Below, in pieces: positions 52,400 to 63,791 of a stretch of DNA of 64,000 bases. Position numbers and translations under genes: made by a program. This stretch comes from Toxotes chatareus (lineage: Eukaryota > Chordata > Actinopteri > Toxotidae). Below the pieces are notes generated by a model. The model saw only the letters and a list, made by a program, of their open reading frames with translations. It was not told the DNA's origin and ran no database searches. The stretch covers positions 14,586,535-14,650,534 of the forward strand of contig CM028903.1 of assembly GCA_016801885.1 (NCBI GenBank), written 5' to 3'. Position 1 is the stretch's first letter. Each line of letters starts with the position of its first letter.

Positions 52400-55300
52400 T
52401 TCATCCCTCCAGGCAGAAGAAGACAGATGTCTGATAGGTTCTTTTAACAGAAAAAGACTGTCGGCGAGGGCTGCGGCAGATGAATTAGATGATCGGGTCA
52501 AGGAGTGTTTTGGTCAGAGTGTGGCTGTTTCCTCTTCCCTAGACTGACAAAAGTCATGTTTATTTTATAGCAAATAAAGGAGATAAAGAGCCCATCTTTG
52601 AGCTCGCCTGTCTCTGGTGTGAATGGATCAATTACATATCAAAAAAATCTTAATTGTTCTGTCTGGTTAGATAATGGTTGAATAAAATGAAAACAGAACA
52701 ACACGTCCTTTTGTGTTGATACATGCTCCTATTTGGATTGCCAGATAAGATAAGAACGCCCTTAGCTATATTCTTTTTGGAAAAACACAGCTCTCTGACT
52801 GAAGGTCCCTGTAGTTTTGGATGAAGCCAGATTTCAGAAAGATGATCTATTGTCTTAAGTCACTATTGCCAGTAAAGATAATGCTGTCATTAATCCACCC
52901 AGAATCACCTGGGTTTTGTTTGATCTTTGATCTTTATCAAAATTAAAAGCAATGCCAATGCCTTACATAAGCCAAGCTCTTTAACTAATTACCTTAGTAA
53001 TTTGCAAGTATCCTTGTAGAAGAAATTGGAAGTCCTTGTCCAGAGTTTGTTGTGACCAAATCATGTTCAAATTGCCAGATGAAGGCTTCAGACATGCAAA
53101 ACACTGTACAAAACTCCACCATCATTTGTTACATGTGTCTGAAAGGGCTTGTTTTGTTCAAGTTTTGTTTTAATACTAAGACAAAACCAGTGTATCTTTT
53201 AAGACCCCAGTGTACCATAATCCGTTGTGGGCCCACAGTGAGCTAGTGGCCCAGGCAATGATTTAATTGTCAGTCAAGAGGTGTAGAGAGCCGTCTCTTT
53301 GGTCAAACAAGGGGTACATAAAACAAACAAACATAAGGTACGTTTATCCCCAATTAGTCAACCCACATCTGTGTGTATTTTAGAGGATGCAGGGGAATTT
53401 AGGCTCTGAACTGAGACATGGAAAACACGTCGTTATGTCTCCTCCACGGCAAAGAAGCCGACTGGAAAAGTCTACTTGCACATCGTCTGACTCAGCCATG
53501 AAAGGAGGAATTTTCATATGTACGCCTACATCAAAAAGAACTGAGAGCTTACAGTATCTTTGGTTTCCTTCAATACATAGACAAAGTCGAGTGTTTACAC
53601 TTTATGCCCCTAAATTTATTCATGCTTGATTGCTGGATGCCATACTCCCATTAAACCAGCAAAAGAAACCGCATTTATCTTTTTCCTGACCTCTGGTTAT
53701 ATATCATGTGTTTGTGTGTGTATATCTCTGTCTGTATGAAAGCTTTATGTCTGCATAGCTTTATGAAGATGAGGGCTAGACTCCAAGCTGCACATCCAGA
53801 TTGACATAACTATTTGAATATTTTTTGACCTTCGGTCAGTTTGAAGTTGCAGAGCACATTCTGCTTGATTGACCCGGTAATTAGCATTAGCAAGAGAGGT
53901 TGCAGGCTCCCATTCAGGTGCAATCAATTTTTGTGCTCCTCTAGAAAGAAAATATTGAGACCCCGAGGAGGTGAAATTGAATGAGAAGCTATAGTTTTGA
54001 TTGCGTTCGTGAGTCTAGTAAATTAAGTTGGGTTTTAAGGCAGCAGCTGAAGTTGTCTGATGCCCTGAAAACCCAGCTGCTCATAGGCCAATCACACACT
54101 ATCTGATGGTAGTGTGCAGCCCCCAGATATTTGTGTGTGTGTGTATGCATTTCAGTCACTGCAAATGCTCTCACAGTCTGTTGTTGCTGTTGATATGAAT
54201 TTTCCCTTAGTCAACAGACCTGGTTGAACATGGGTTGAAATAGTTCCTGGCTTTACTCTCTTGGGAAGTATGATTGGTTGATTGATGCCTCAGGTCTACA
54301 TGTCGACCCACAGAGGGAAAACATACAAACAAAATATGACAAAAGAAAACAATCCATATAATTTTGTTATTACTGTTTTGAAAACAGTTCATATTTGGAC
54401 CTGTTTGTTTGTGTAGGGATTTTTTCAGCCCCAGTGTTGCTGCAGTTTGCTGTTCAATTTTGCTGAAGCATGTAGAGGTCAAATACCTTATTCAAGGACA
54501 GATTAAAGGCAGTTGTGAAAGTATAGAAGGCAGCGCTGCTGCAGGTCACCATCCCTAAATGCATTAGTAGCGTGTGGCACCTTGTCAAGGTTTGGGCTTC
54601 TTATCCTCTGGCCTCTGTGTCAAGGACTTCTCCTGTTAAGAGCTCATCATATGGCCCACTAATCTACTTTAACATTTAAGGTGTGCGTGTGTGGATGAGT
54701 GTGAGATTTTGTGTTAATTAGGAATGGCTCGACCTGGGGAACCGGACAAAGGAATAAAGTAATGGTTACATCCTGTAGGTTGATGTCCTTTACACGTGTA
54801 GAATAAGTGTGGTTGTTAATGATAGACTGCCGACAGCAGACAGCTTGTTAGTGAAAAATATAAATACATCTAATCAACTCCATCCTTAGTCAGCTAGCTT
54901 CATTACCATAATGTGTCTGACCTCATGGTGGCCTACTCTACTGTCTAACCATGTGCTTGGTATGTATTCCATAAGGTCTGCTGCTTCTGCCATTGTATTT
55001 TGGCTAAAGTGATGTTTCAGGGCATGCTAAGAAAGTGAAAAAAAATACGTTATGTTGTTGAAGTGTCATGAAGTGCCACTTAGAAATGACTATGGGCTAA
55101 TCGCAGGTTGTATCTCTAAACAACTGCTCATTTACATCACTTAGGTTTCTGACTGACATTTGCTGGTTAGAGTCCTCAGAACAGACACGCTGGGTTAAAT
55201 TGGACCAGGGTTACCTAGGGTCCAGCACATACACACAAACTAAAATGTCATTAGGCAGAACCAGGCCCTAACATATTTACATTCAGTTGTTAAATTACCT

Positions 55301-56900
55301 AACTAAACTGAACTCATATCTTTTTATTGAGACTGTAGGAGCATTACTTACACGGAAAATTGATGCATACTCGTCTAGACTGCATTTATGTTCAAATAAG
55401 TCAGCCCTCACCACCTACTCTGCTCAGTTTCAGCGCAGTTATGTGATCAATGTGTATGATCAAGTGTGGGCACATTTGCCTCTCAAATTTGTGGGATACT
55501 GTGATTATTGATAATCAGTACTCACTAGAAGGTTTGCACTCACATACACAGAAATAGATTATGTAACATCAACCTATAAGGAATTTGACTGTGGTGAATG
55601 TGGGATATACAGCTACAGATTGGGGTATTTCTTGATTATGTTAATGACCTAACATGTACATGTAAAACACAATGACTCTGTAATGCTAACAAGCAAAGAG
55701 GACCCTTGGAGCCAGCATGATAAAACAGGTCCCCCACCACATAACAAATCCTAATTTAACCCCTGTTGTGTGTCTAACTCTCCAGTGAACATTTGCTGCC
55801 TAGCACCCACTCTACTCAGCAGGGATTAGGCACACTAAGACACACACACACACACACAAGCCAAATACCCTCTATCCTGATCCTCAATGAGAGGTTGAAG
55901 CGATAGAAACAACGGGAGAGAAAGGACTGATTTTTAAAAAACGTACCACTTACAAAGAAGGAAAGAGAGAGAGAGCAGTGTAATCTCTCTCTACAAAGGC
56001 GATGTGATCGACCCTCATGAGTGTGGTGAGTGCTTTTGGCCATGTTGTAATAATACCTGTTGCTGTTTGATGTACCTCCTCTTTGGATGTCAACAATATG
56101 TAGATGGTGGGTGGGCACATGTGCCTTTCATTTTTTTTTGAGTGTGTGTGTGTATATCAAAGGTCTTTTGTGAACAATGCTGCAATTACTTATTTCTTCT
56201 TGCAACAGTGGCTCCTCGCACCCCAGCCGTTTAATTTAAAATATTCAGGCAAACCCAATTATGTTCAGCTTGAATTCACTGACATCCCTATTGCACAACA
56301 AGAGTGCTATGTTGGCATATGTTACACCAGATATCATGGTTCTACATGGTTGCATAGACACATAAATTGTTGTCTGTATTCAGAAGGTCTCAACATCAAA
56401 AACATCAAAACACAGCACAGGTTTAACCCAGCACTGTACACCTGCCATGATGAATTTTCACTGACTCTTTATTTGTTTGTCAGAAATTATATTTGGGCTT
56501 CATCTGTGCGCTTGTAATGTTGTCTAACAGTACTCTGGCTTCTGTGCACAGCAGAGTGCCAAGTTAAGTTTGCTGACTCAGAGCTCGTCAGACATGCGAG
56601 CAGCTATCAGTCACGCTGAATACTCGCGCTCTCTCTCTCACCTTCTGTCTCTCTTTCTAACTGATGAATGCTGGCATGTGGCAGTAGTGAAAAGATGGAT
56701 TGACAATTGTGCTCTGCACCCAAATTGCACGACACGACACTCAGACATTTTCCACCATGCCCAGGAGAAATTATTTAATCTTCCATGTTACAGACTTGAG
56801 CATCAAGCCACAGGAAGTGTCATGTCATGTCACCATCTGCTGCGTATTTAGGTCGCAGGGGCAACTGCCGCCCAGTCCACAGTGCACCGAAATCCTATAG

Positions 56901-56933
56901 CACCTCCCATGGACGGCGGGCCCATGGGAGGTG
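56901..56933. repeat. Perfect 12-bp hairpin beside tRNA-like sequence
   Basis: The arm 'cacctcccatgg' (56901-56912) is exactly complementary to 'ccatgggaggtg' (56922-56933), with a 9-nt loop. On the minus strand it starts only five bases after the 3' end of the tRNA-like sequence. It therefore lies in the position of a tRNA 3' trailer, or of the body of a tRNA-derived SINE. Confidence 0.85.
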
Positions 56934-56937
56934 GTGC

Positions 56938-57010
56938 CACCCGTAGTGGGGTTCAAACCCACAACCCTAAGAGATTGAGTCTCACGCTCTACCAACTGAG
57001 CTAATCGGGC
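56938..57010 (-). tRNA. tRNA-Lys-like sequence, probable pseudogene or tRNA-derived SINE head
   Basis: The minus strand gives a 73-nt cloverleaf. The acceptor begins GCCCGAT. The D arm is GCTC-AGTTGGTA-GAGC, the anticodon stem is TGAGA/TCTTA, and the T arm is GTGGG-TTTGAAC-CCCAC. Internal promoter boxes are good: 'tagctcagttgg' (A) and 'ggtttgaaccc' (B). The body resembles vertebrate tRNA-Lys(CTT), but the anticodon loop reads CTCAATC, giving CAA. It looks as if two T were lost from the CTT anticodon and two gained downstream. A Leu tRNA would need a long variable arm, which is absent. The acceptor stem has mismatches at 6-67 and 7-66 and a G-U at 1-72. No T-run follows. It is therefore unlikely to be a working tRNA gene. 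Confidence 0.7.
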
Positions 57011-57628
57011 AGCCTGGACCAGACCAGTCTGGACCAAAGCAACAATTTATCGACACTGTCATCCCTATAGCCACACTGCTAGCTAAAAAATAGAGTCAGT
57101 GTTCGGAGCAGTGTTTTTGTTTGTCTTTAATTGGTAGTGGCATTCCTGAGTCGTAATTTGACTGATGTCGATCAGTGCACAATGCATAACAGTGCATAAT
57201 TTCCTGCTTGTGCAAGCTTACTAACGAGTACAGACAAGTGCAGTCTACTATGACAATTATTACATATACTGTCGTCATGTTGTATAGAACTGGGACACAG
57301 CATAGAATATGTCTCTCCTGTTTCCAGAGACCTTGGCAGTGTAGATGTATAACCTGAGCAGAGAGTGGATTGAATGTTTGTATGGCTGATGACTGCTGTA
57401 ACTGTTTAACACAAAGAGGAATTATGGTGGAGCTAACTGGATTAGTGTAAGGCGGTTTAGCTGGCTTCCTGCAGCTTCAGAGGAGGAAACACTGACACAG
57501 TCCCCTTTTTTTGTCTGTTCTTTTTTTTTTTCACTTCAAAAAATGATTTTAGTTGTTGAGGAAAAAATTCTTCTGCTGGTTAATTTTATTCAGATTGTCT
57601 GCATCTCTAAGATCAATAAGTATCTTAC
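57011..57628. other. Intergenic sequence
   Basis: No feature is recognised. It is AT-rich, with a T run at 57522-57531. It separates the tRNA-like sequence from the hAT remnant. Confidence 0.5.
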
Positions 57629-58105
57629 TAGGGCTGTACGATGTGACAATATATTTTGTGATGATATAGAAAAATGTCTTGTTGCATATTATGGTCAATT
57701 GTTTATTTTGTTGTGTTGCAAGAGGCTTTTACCGGCAGCACACCATATGGCAAAGGCTCACAAAAATGGCAGGAGATAACTGCCATTGCAGCTTTCATCT
57801 CCAAAGACATGGCTCCAATTTACACAGTTGAGACAGAGGGGTTTCAGGGTTTTGTGAGTTGGTGCTAACACTTGACCCAAGGCACGCAATGCCAAGTTGA
57901 AAACTCTCCTCTCAAGTCAAGTTGCTACACTTATATCGTAAGTATCAAGTCAAAGTAAAGGAGGAAATCCACATTTATTTATTTTACAATTATTTATTAA
58001 TGCAATTTACAGAAAATGGGCTATATAATGATTTGTATTGTTATCTGGATATTAAATGACCTATATCAGGATATGAGATTTTGGTCATATTTCAGAGCCT
58101 CATAT
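57629..58105 (+). mobile_element. hAT-type transposon remnant with transposase fragment
   Basis: The left end 'tagggctgtacgatgtgaca' and the right part 'gacctatatcaggatatgag' to 'tttcagagcc' resemble a hAT family common in fish (ends like tagggctgcacgat). Within it, from about 57718, the + strand encodes LQEAFTGSTPYGKGSQKW and ITAIAAFISKDMAPI, then TVETEGFQGF. This matches the part of ZBED-like hAT transposases before the catalytic core. A frameshift after the GF segment changes frame; the following bases still read as a decayed LTLDPRH-like motif. The BED finger, catalytic region and dimerisation domain are all missing, so it is dead. Confidence 0.75.
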
Positions 58106-59574
58106 CATGCAAGCTTAAGAGGCATAATTAGGCATAATTAGAGAGAACAGGGCTACATCAAAACAAAGCACACAAGCATGAGAACAGAGGTCATTATATC
58201 TGCAGTATTATATTTTCACTCTCCTCAAAGGAGTAAGAGAGAAATTTCTGAGGGAAAGCAAGAAAAAGATTGTGATTGGCCTTTACTCAACTTTCTTTGC
58301 CACCCACAACATATCAGGAACATGGGGAAATGAAGTGGAGAAAGAGTTCCTCTAATTTAAGCTCCAAAGGCCAAAGGTTCAGCTTGTTCACTTCAGATTG
58401 CCAATATTGTTCCTTTGATCTTTATCCAAGCGGGGATTGCTTAATTTGCTGCCTCACTGCTGCTTTAGCAAAACTTCAGTGCTTCAGCTTGTGCACACAG
58501 AAACCGAGTCCACAGAGGAAGATTGAATAAAGCCCAAGGTGATGATGCATGTCTGATGCATGTCTGAAAAAAATCACACTCACATTTACATTTATACAAA
58601 AACATCTATCCACTTTCGGATAGATCCTTAAAATTTCACTTGTGCTTAATGCTATGAGAGCGGTGAGAGTGAACCAAAACTGTAACTTTATGGTCCTCAC
58701 AGCTAAACAACAACCTGAAATTTGCTGCTCATAATTGAACTAAGTTTTATTACCCAAGACGCATGTCCTGTTGTGTCCTACTGATTCAGTACTGGAGAAA
58801 AGTGGCACTGCTCTCAAAATCCAGGTTTTGACTTTTGTCACAGTCAAACTGGTCCTTGTTTTGGGAAGTAACATTATAATTTAGGAGGTTTTTCCACATC
58901 CAGTATCTCCAATACATGTGCTTTGCTACGAATTGTCACACTTTGTATTCAACTATATCATTTGTTGAAATATCTTTTTGTGTTAGGTTTTGCTCTCCTG
59001 TGACAATGCTTCACTTTCACTGGAGGAGTGCTGAATGTGGGCTTTTAAACATGATGATCTTGTTTATTAGATAAAAAGATGCTTCACCTCAAGGGTTGAG
59101 CAAGTTAATGTGTATGTCAGCCATCACTGTCAGTGTGTGGCTTCAACTCTGCTGTTTGTGCTGTCAGAATTCATGCTTGCGTCTCTTAATCTATGGCTGT
59201 CAAAATGCTGAAGAAAGGATGAATTCCCCGGTTTCATTGAGAGGCAAAATGTCTGTTTGTACTGATCTGGAAAGAAAAAAAAAAAAACAGCCAGCAACTT
59301 TCTCAACCTGAAAGCTGCAGTGAGTTTGTAACCTCAGTTACTGTAGCTACTGTAGCTGAGTTATTTTCAGTTGCTTAAGGTTCTGTGGTTATTGTTGGAA
59401 ACAGTAGGTGCAGTTTAATACTACAGCAATCAGTGATATTAAGGAGGTATGCAGCTTGTAGTCTGCAACTCTTGCTTAAAAAAAATGCTTATCATGAATT
59501 GTATTTTTAAAAATTGGGTTTTGTTTCATGAAAATTACAAGGATGAAAACTTTAAGTTTGCTCATATGTAAAGA
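58106..59574. other. Intergenic sequence
   Basis: No exon is recognised. Small tandem duplications occur: 'aggcataatt' twice at 58121-58140 and 'gatgcatgtct' twice at 58543-58565. An A run lies at 59275-59287. Confidence 0.5.
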
Positions 59575-59780
59575 AAGCTTTATCGATTATTCTGACAGAA
59601 AATTGTGAAAAATGCACACGCCAGTCTACTAAAGCTGATGTGATCATTGATTGTTTTTGTTTGAATATATCTGTTGGTAAGTTTACTATCAGATAAGACA
59701 AAGAAAAGCAGCAAATCTAATCCACAATGAGGCTGGAACTAGTGAATGCTTTGCACTTTTGCTTGCAGATTAAATAAAAG
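59575..59780 (-). repeat. Fish-wide interspersed short repeat, copy 3 (reverse)
   Basis: It reads 'tatcgattattctgacagaa', 'gtgaaaaatgcacac', then 'aagacaaagaaaagcagcaa' and 'gaggctggaactagtgaatg' ending 'cacttttgcttgcag'. This is the reverse complement of the block order at 1655 and 12030. A middle block is shortened. No coding capacity. Confidence 0.63.
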
Positions 59781-59978
59781 GAGAAAGGACTTTGCAATTT
59801 TTTTTTTGTTGTTGTTGTTTTGCGTTTATTTAAAACCATATATATTGAACATTATATTAAATGATTTCTGGTGATTTTATCAACACACACTGACGAAGAC
59901 AATGTGTAACCTAGTTACAGGCATTCTCACAGTAATTCCCACAGTTTCATAAATCCATCCCTACTTCGCTGTCCAACT

Positions 59979-59980
<2 letters not shown>

Positions 59981-60021
<41 letters not shown>
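59981..60021 (+). repeat. (TC)20 microsatellite
   Basis: About twenty uninterrupted TC units. A second, longer CT array lies 470 bases downstream. Confidence 0.95.
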
Positions 60022-60026
<5 letters not shown>

Positions 60027-60488
60027 TTCTTTTCTTTATCTCTCAGTCTCTCTAAATAACAAGTTGTTGCCCTAATCTTCACATGAAGTACTAATGTGCA
60101 AGTAGCTTAATGAACACCCTGGCACAATTACAGAGTAGGGAAATTACTAAGTAGGCCAATAATATGCTACTGTACAGAGTAATATAATGTCCTTTGCAGA
60201 TCTCAGGAACAATGAGTTAATAATAGTTAGGAAACAATGGCATCTACATCACCAGTCCACCCTCTCTGGCCAATTTCTGCTCCCTGCTGCAGCGCTCTCA
60301 TATTTTTCTCAACAATGGAGGATAATGACAACAGAGCACAACAACAGAGGACTCTTTTCATCTCTGTCCGGCTTTGTCTCTCACTGTTTTCGTGTATCTA
60401 CCACTCGCTGATGCTTTCATCTGATTTCTCTCTCACCTCTTTCTGTTTACTTATCTCTTTCCCCTTCTGTCCCTCTGAACTACAACTG

Positions 60489-60490
<2 letters not shown>

Positions 60491-60558
<68 letters not shown>
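60491..60558 (+). repeat. Compound (CT)26(CA)8 microsatellite
   Basis: About 26 CT units are followed directly by about 8 CA units. The Leu/Ser-rich open frame across it is a translation artefact. Confidence 0.95.
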
Positions 60559-61843
60559 AGCCTGGACACGAGGAGGGAACGTTTGGTATTAAATTATTCA
60601 GACTCCTGGCAGAAAGTGTCACCATCAATGAACCCAAAACTTACGAACCTCCATTCACAAGTGTTTATTTATAGACTTTACGGGGCAGTACAAAGACCAT
60701 GATCCTTTCCTGTCTTTTTTCACAGTGTAGATAGAAAGTTTTTGATGAGTTTTAGAACACCTTGGCAAAGATGGAGGGTGTGATTAAAAGCTGACATAAA
60801 CAATGTGTCCAGCATCGAAAATTCCTGTGTGTGTGTGAGGGAGGTCACCAGGGACTCACCAGGTCACTCAGCTGCCAGTACTATGTTGTCAGTGCCATGC
60901 TGCCCTGTTTAATTTGTACCAAAGACACAAGAGTATGTTTTCATGATAATGCGGCAGGTGTTTTTAAAATATTTTTTGTTTATCGATGTGGAAGCTTTTC
61001 GGTAGAAGGGCTCAGTATAGGTGTGTGTGATTGGAAGACTAGTGAGTCTCACTTACCACACACACGAGGAGCACAGGGGCTAATTTTTTGACAGCCATAT
61101 TGATTTTTTTTTTTTTTTTGGACAAATTTCTTCCTGAATTTGATCCCAGTGTATAGTTGAAGGACTGAAACCCTGAGTACTGTATTGATTTTCTGATTAT
61201 GTATCAGTTAATCTATACTCGGCTACTGCACAAGCAAACAAATAAGATTCCAGGTTACTCCAGCTCATTGAATTTGACCAAAATCTCCACAGTGCAAGGA
61301 AAATTGTTATTAATGTCATATGTCACCTATCCTCTGAGGTTGGTGTTATTTCTAACCCAATAATCTGGTCTGAATGTGAACACAGTATCCTGGCAACATG
61401 GGTGGAGACAAGAGAGCGTTCAGAGGTGAAATGGTCCCTCACGGGACCAGCCATCATATGCCCAACTACAGATAGGCAGACAGCATGTTTTCACCTTATT
61501 TCATGTATGTCAGCAGCATATGTTTGTGTGTGTTTTTTGCTGTGTATGTGTCAGTGTGTGAATAAATGTACGCCTGCCGGGGGACACCACAGTGTACAGA
61601 GGGGACTTGGGTTGTGCAGGATGCTGTCAGGACAGTGATGGGCATTCACCAGTATGAGCACCAGTTTGACAGCTGACATTCTCCAGAGTGCAGCCGCCTG
61701 GACAGGCAGGAATAAACAGGATACCAGCCCAGGCATGCTAATGAGGCATGAGCCTTAATTTTGTTTAAATCGACAATGTGCAGTGTTAATGCCTGTGTGA
61801 GTCAAAGATAGTTTGCAGTAACGATGAGGGAGCTGGATTTTAA

Positions 61844-61848
<5 letters not shown>

Positions 61849-61877
<29 letters not shown>
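61849..61877 (+). repeat. (TG)14 microsatellite
   Basis: About fourteen uninterrupted TG units. Confidence 0.93.
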
Positions 61878-61881
<4 letters not shown>

Positions 61882-62718
61882 CTGTAGGTGGGTTTGGAAG
61901 CAAGCAATAATTCAAAAATAAAGTATTTCATATACAGGTTTTTCAAATTAAAGGCCCTACAAGGAACAAATTTTAAGGATATAGTGTTTGACCCACCAAA
62001 AGTGTTTCCTCGTACTTAGTGAGCCTGGCTAGTGTTTATATTTTGCAATTTAACAAATGCACATGAGTGAGGGATAAATACCTGTTTTCTGTCTGCATTT
62101 CTAGGATTTGCTACACCCCAAATCCTCAGGGTGATAGAAATGTGGTCAATATGTAGACGCTGGTTTTGCTATTTCCTCTTGTGCATTTCTGTTGCATAAA
62201 TGGGGGTGATTCATCCTGGGTCATTGCTCCTGTCCCTTTGTCTGCCTGTGACTTTGTATCAGCTCTCAGGAGGTGACAGGAAACATGTTGACAAGAATGA
62301 GAGTGTGTCAGAGTGAGAAAAAGAGGGAGAAGTGGAAATGGAGCGGAGGAAAGGGAAAGAGAGGTTGTCTGGGAGAGAGGGTGATAAGAGAGGGTAATAA
62401 GAAGGAGGAAAGGAGTCTGAAAGTGTCTGAGGAAGCAGGAAAGAGATGTGGAGGCATAAAGAAACAGGAGTGGGGAGAGGGTGGAGGAGGAGTGGTGTCC
62501 ATTTAGTAATCCTATTAGACGGGGGAGTTCGGGTTGGCAGTTTGTTGCTGTCACTCTGAAGAGATTTTCTTCTCTGGCCTTTGAAAAATGTTACAACATG
62601 CCATAGATTTCCTTTAATTAAATCCCTCTGCAGTGTCACTATTAGCCTGCTCCTTATAAGCAGGTGTTTTCTGAGCTAATCTCCTGTTGCTTTGTAGAGG
62701 ACACACTGTGTTTGTGTT

Positions 62719-62754
62719 TGTGTGTGTGCGTGCGTGCGTGCGTGCGTGTGTGTG
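62719..62754 (+). repeat. (TG)n(CGTG)n compound microsatellite
   Basis: A TG run passes into five GCGT units and back to TG. It keeps CpGs at regular 4-base spacing, unusual in a CpG-depleted context. Confidence 0.9.
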
Positions 62755-63179
62755 CATACACACTACTTTCAAGGGTAATTTTAATATTTGGCCGTGTCTT
62801 TTTTTTTGCTGGAACAGTTAACTGGTTAAATGATTTGTCCCTAGACAGAGAGGTAAAGGCAGAAAGGCCTCAGCAGCCCATTAACATCCAAATGACTCCA
62901 AAGTGGTGACTCAGTGTTTGCATGTTGTTTGTGCACAAAAGATGCTCAAGCTGTGAGCGTTGCACATCAGATGTATAAACTGATAACTTCATAATAATGA
63001 AGCACAGATGTGTGCACAAACCTACACAAACAAATGAGACAACCTTGGGGTCACTTGAGCATTAATGGGGTTCTGACACAACAGGCCTATGCTTAAAATT
63101 TCAGTATTTAATTTCTGATAAAGTGCTCAAGCACAGTTTGTTTTTTTTTTTTTTTTAATTTTTGCATGTGTTAGAGCAC

Positions 63180-63420
63180 GCAAATGTATTTAAATAGTCT
63201 TAATCCGGAGGAGCAATGTTTACACAATGTTTGGTAGTATTACCCACTCACGTCAGTAATCATCTGTTTAATTACATGACCCGCTAAGTAATTAATGTGA
63301 AATGTGCGTGTATTACGGCACAGTGTTTATGCAACAGTGTTTATGTCTAACAGGATGAACTGGTAACCAATTGGCTTGGCTTGTAATAATCACGTCACAG
63401 AGAAAATTTGGAAGAGTTCA
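63180..63420. promoter_or_regulatory. Candidate conserved enhancer block
   Basis: This stretch is non-repetitive and dense in factor-like words. It has 'taatccgga', 'tgtttacac' (forkhead-like) and 'tttaattacatg'. It also has 'aagtaattaatg' (homeodomain-like) and CACGTCA twice (CRE-like, 63250 and 63391). An 11-mer 'cagtgtttatg' is repeated 14 bases apart (63321 and 63335). It has no coding potential. The call is pattern-based only; cross-species alignment would decide it. Confidence 0.3.
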
Positions 63421-63750
63421 CTTTGTTTTAGCTCAGTTCTGGACCTTGTTACGTGTCTACTTCCTTTGCCAAAGAAATTAGCCCAGTAAAAGACTTTCCA
63501 TTAGGAGAAATAGTTAGGTCTAACTTACTGCTGAATGCCAGCTCTCCTGAGAGAACTGACCAGCCTCGCGGACAGCCTATGTTGGACTACTAAACAGTGA
63601 TGTCACTGTATGTAAGTTGTTTGTGGGTTTTTCACTAGTTTTTCACTAGAATAGGAAAACAGAAGATGCTTGCCCTCTTAAGGGACTGATAGCGGCAGTG
63701 GGAGAAGATATATAAAATGACCAGGCCATACACATGAACCAGATCCCTCA

Positions 63751-63791
<41 letters not shown>
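63751..63791 (+). repeat. (CA)20 microsatellite
   Basis: About twenty uninterrupted AC units near the end of the window. Confidence 0.95.

Larger units (their letters stand above)
48701..56900. other. Intergenic sequence
   Basis: No exon or known RNA gene is recognised. Pyrimidine-rich runs occur at 49330-49520 and 50440-50640. A-rich runs occur at 50863-50875 and 51028-51045. Microsatellites at 51833 and 52375 are listed separately. The blocks at 50150-50430 and 52410-52620 have mixed composition and homeodomain/GATA-like words, and might be conserved non-coding elements. Confidence 0.5.
59781..63179. other. Intergenic, microsatellite-rich sequence
   Basis: No exon is recognised. This 3.4 kb carries several simple repeats (listed separately), a T tract at 61106-61121 and one at 63140-63156. 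A purine-rich block at 62300-62495 explains the long Ser/Pro/Leu-rich frames on the minus strand. Confidence 0.55.

Noticed and set aside
56104..56517. 137-residue open frame near the tRNA-like element
   Set aside because: Composition is irregular, no domain is recognisable and there is no neighbouring exon. I could not connect it with any transposon protein.
62126..62639. Long Ser/Pro/Leu minus-strand frames
   Set aside because: They are explained by a purine-rich + strand block at 62300-62495, and several frames are open at once.
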